In this document: one piece after another, positions 4,925-6,538 of the stretch
Layout: the number at the start of each line of letters is the position of its first letter
Position numbering within the stretch: the stretch's first letter is position 1
DNA from: Candidatus Binatia bacterium
Lineage (GTDB): Bacteria; Desulfobacterota_B; Binatia; UBA9968
DNA: 6,538 nt
NCBI GenBank assembly: GCA_025922795.1
Contig: JAICHC010000169.1
Location: 1 to 6,538 of the forward strand
Reading direction: 5' to 3'
Position numbers and translations under genes: made by a program
Notes under the pieces: model-generated
Seen by the model: only the letters and a program-made list of their open reading frames with translations
What the model was told of the DNA's origin: nothing
Databases searched by the model: none

Positions 4925-6211
4925 ATGAGGATCAGGTTAGTCAAGACAACGGATGCTGGTTTCAAGCCGCTGATCAAGCGGATTTTGGCACGACGCGGCA
5001 CTCGCGAAGGCGACGTGGAAGTTCGGGTGGCTGAGATCATCGCCGCTGTGCGCAAACAACGAGACCGCGCGTTGCTGCGGTTTACCTTGCGGTTCGACGG
5101 CGTTCAACTGACCAGCGCTAATATGGAGGTCAAGCCCGCCGAGATCGAGCGCGCGTTACGCCAATTGCCCGGAAAAAATCTCGCGAGTTTGCGCCTGGCG
5201 GCAAAGCGGATCGCGGCATTTCATGGCCGCCAGCTGCAAAAGAGCTGGTATTATCATGACCCGATCGGCATGCGGCTCGGTCAACGGATCACGCCGCTCG
5301 AGCGTGTCGGCGTCTACGTGCCGGGCGGCAAAGCATCCTATCCTTCGACCGTTTTGATGAATTGTATTCCCGCCAAAGTCGCCGGCGTGAAAGAGATCGT
5401 CATGACGTCGCCGATGGGCGAGAATGCCGCCATCATTCTCGCGGCGGCGCATATCGCAGGCGTAGATCGGATCTTCCGCGTCGGCGGCGCTCAGGCCATC
5501 GCGGCGCTGGCATTCGGCACCGAAACGATTCCCAAGGTCGACAAGATTGTCGGCCCGGGAAATATTTTCGTCGCCACTGCCAAACGCATGGTGTTCGGCG
5601 AAGTAAACATCGACTCCATCGCCGGGCCGAGCGAGATCTTGCTTTTGGCCGACACATCCGCCGATCCATTTCATGTTGCCGCCGATATGCTCTCCCAGGC
5701 CGAGCACGACGAGTTAGCGGCGGCGCTGTGCGTGACGACTTCGGCCACGACCGCGAAGAAAATTCAAAACGCAATCGAAACGCAGCTGCGCAGCAGCAAG
5801 CGGCATGCGATCACTCTCAAGTCGCTCGAAACCTATGGCGCCATCATCGTCGCGCGCGGCGAGAAAGAGATGATCGATCTTGCCAACGCGATCGCGCCGG
5901 AGCATGTCGAATTGATTGTCAAGCAGCCGCAGAAGTTGGCACGTGAGATTCGCAACGTCGGCGCGATGTTTCTCGGACCTTACTCCGCGCCGCCGCTAGG
6001 CGATTATCTGGCGGGCCCCAATCACGTGTTGCCGACCGGCGGCAGCGCGCGGTTTTTTTCGCCGCTCGGCACCTATGATTTTCTCAAGCGCACCAGCGTC
6101 ATTCAGGCGGAAAAACGCGCCCTGCGCAGCTTGGCGCCGCAGCTCACCGAACTGGCTCGCCTTGAGGGACTGGACGATCACGCGCGCTCCGTGGAGGCGC
6201 GCTTCCGATAA
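4925..6211 (+). CDS. hisD: Histidinol dehydrogenase
   Basis: HisD oxidises L-histidinol to L-histidine in two NAD+-dependent steps through histidinal, using a zinc ion; these are the last steps of histidine synthesis. From ATG 4925 the protein has 428 residues, the usual length. The zinc ligands are Gln258 and His261 (LSQAEHDE), Asp360 (GDYLAGPNHVLPT) and His419 (DDHARS). The catalytic pair is Glu326-His327 (APEHVEL). All lie at, or within one residue of, the E. coli positions. The nucleotide-binding region includes GPGNIFVATAKR from 210 and GPSEILLLAD. The frame is open upstream to 4823, overlapping murA, but those 34 residues translate the spacer repeat and have no family counterpart, so 4925 is preferred despite a poor Shine-Dalgarno. 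hisB follows after 13 bp. hisG is missing between murA and hisD. Confidence 0.97.
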   Translation: MRIRLVKTTDAGFKPLIKRILARRGTREGDVEVRVAEIIAAVRKQRDRALLRFTLRFDGVQLTSANMEVKPAEIERALRQLPGKNLASLRLAAKRIAAFHGRQLQKSWYYHDPIGMRLGQRITPLERVGVYVPGGKASYPSTVLMNCIPAKVAGVKEIVMTSPMGENAAIILAAAHIAGVDRIFRVGGAQAIAALAFGTETIPKVDKIVGPGNIFVATAKRMVFGEVNIDSIAGPSEILLLADTSADPFHVAADMLSQAEHDELAAALCVTTSATTAKKIQNAIETQLRSSKRHAITLKSLETYGAIIVARGEKEMIDLANAIAPEHVELIVKQPQKLAREIRNVGAMFLGPYSAPPLGDYLAGPNHVLPTGGSARFFSPLGTYDFLKRTSVIQAEKRALRSLAPQLTELARLEGLDDHARSVEARFR

Positions 6212-6224
6212 GCGAGGAGTGGTC

Positions 6225-6538
6225 ATGGCACGAAACTCGAAAGTCACTCGCAAGACCAAAGAAACCGATATTACGGTCGGCTTAGAGCTTGACGGAAGCG
6301 GCCAAGCTCGGGTTGAAACCGGCATGCCGTTTTTCAACCACATGCTGGACAGCTTCAGCCGTCACGGCTTTTTCAACATCGATATCCAAGCGAAAGGCGA
6401 TCTCGAAGTCGACTTCCATCACACGGTCGAGGATGTCGGTCTGGCTCTGGGGCAAGCGTTCAAAGACGCCCTGGGCGAGAAACACGGCATCCGCCGTTTC
6501 GGCGAGGCGAGTTGCCCGCTCGACGAGGCGCTGGCCAA
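6225..6538 (+). CDS. hisB: Imidazoleglycerol-phosphate dehydratase, N-terminal part (cut by window edge)
   Basis: HisB dehydrates imidazole glycerol phosphate to imidazole acetol phosphate, the sixth step of histidine synthesis, and forms a 24-subunit manganese enzyme. About 104 of the usual 195-200 residues are inside the window. Visible signatures are TGMPFFNHMLDSFSRHG (Asn38, His39, Asp42) and FHHTVEDVGLALGQA, in which His65, His66 and Glu69 are metal ligands. Near the edge comes CPLDEALA, the start of the next conserved block. The start is supported by AGGAG at 6215-6219, five bases before the ATG. The first dozen residues (MARNSKVTRKTKET) are basic and align with the usual start of the family. 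It begins directly with the dehydratase domain, so it is not the fused HisB (phosphatase plus dehydratase) of enterobacteria. It lies 13 bp behind hisD in the same operon. Confidence 0.96.
   Translation, partial: MARNSKVTRKTKETDITVGLELDGSGQARVETGMPFFNHMLDSFSRHGFFNIDIQAKGDLEVDFHHTVEDVGLALGQAFKDALGEKHGIRRFGEASCPLDEALA

Overview
The window looks like a chromosomal segment of a moderately GC-rich Gram-negative bacterium. The gene order rpmE - prfA - prmC - murA - his genes, together with a selenocysteine-containing peroxiredoxin, points to a deltaproteobacterial-type lineage in the broad sense (Desulfobacterota, Binatota-like or similar). This placement is an inference from gene order and protein style and is not proven by the sequence.

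Layout. Positions 1-239 hold a decayed minus-strand remnant of an ABC-transporter substrate-binding protein (ABC_sub_bind family), broken by a stop and a frameshift. Positions 240-388 hold no gene but carry a sigma70-like promoter, a perfect 7-bp inverted repeat followed by a T-rich stretch, and a purine-rich ribosome-binding site. Positions 389-1100 form a two-gene redox operon. Its first gene is a 156-residue AhpE/BCP-like peroxiredoxin whose peroxidatic residue is encoded by an in-frame TGA (selenocysteine, Sec46), with a hairpin of SECIS type just behind the TGA. One base after its stop follows a short glutaredoxin-like protein with a CGFS active site. A terminator closes this operon. Positions 1191-1540 are a self-contained rpmE unit (promoter, zinc-type ribosomal protein L31, very strong terminator). 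From 1575 to the right edge runs a same-strand housekeeping cluster: prfA (release factor 1), prmC (the methyltransferase that modifies release-factor GGQ glutamine), murA (first committed step of peptidoglycan synthesis), hisD (last steps of histidine synthesis) and the 5' part of hisB.

How the genes work together. The peroxiredoxin should reduce peroxides through Sec46, and the glutaredoxin directly behind it is a natural candidate to recycle it. The 1-bp spacing suggests that grx translation depends on ribosomes that have read through the UGA. PrfA and PrmC are enzyme substrate and modifier, with overlapping genes. MurA and the his genes are metabolically unrelated but commonly sit together in this type of cluster. 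hisG, which from memory often lies between murA and hisD in related genomes, is absent here; a 73-bp spacer with an 8-nt tandem repeat takes that place.

The most notable item is the UGA-containing peroxiredoxin. A standard gene caller would split it into two short ORFs or drop it. Selenoprotein peroxiredoxins are a known class, so the interest lies in this gene's arrangement with a CGFS glutaredoxin and in its leader structure, not in an entirely new system.
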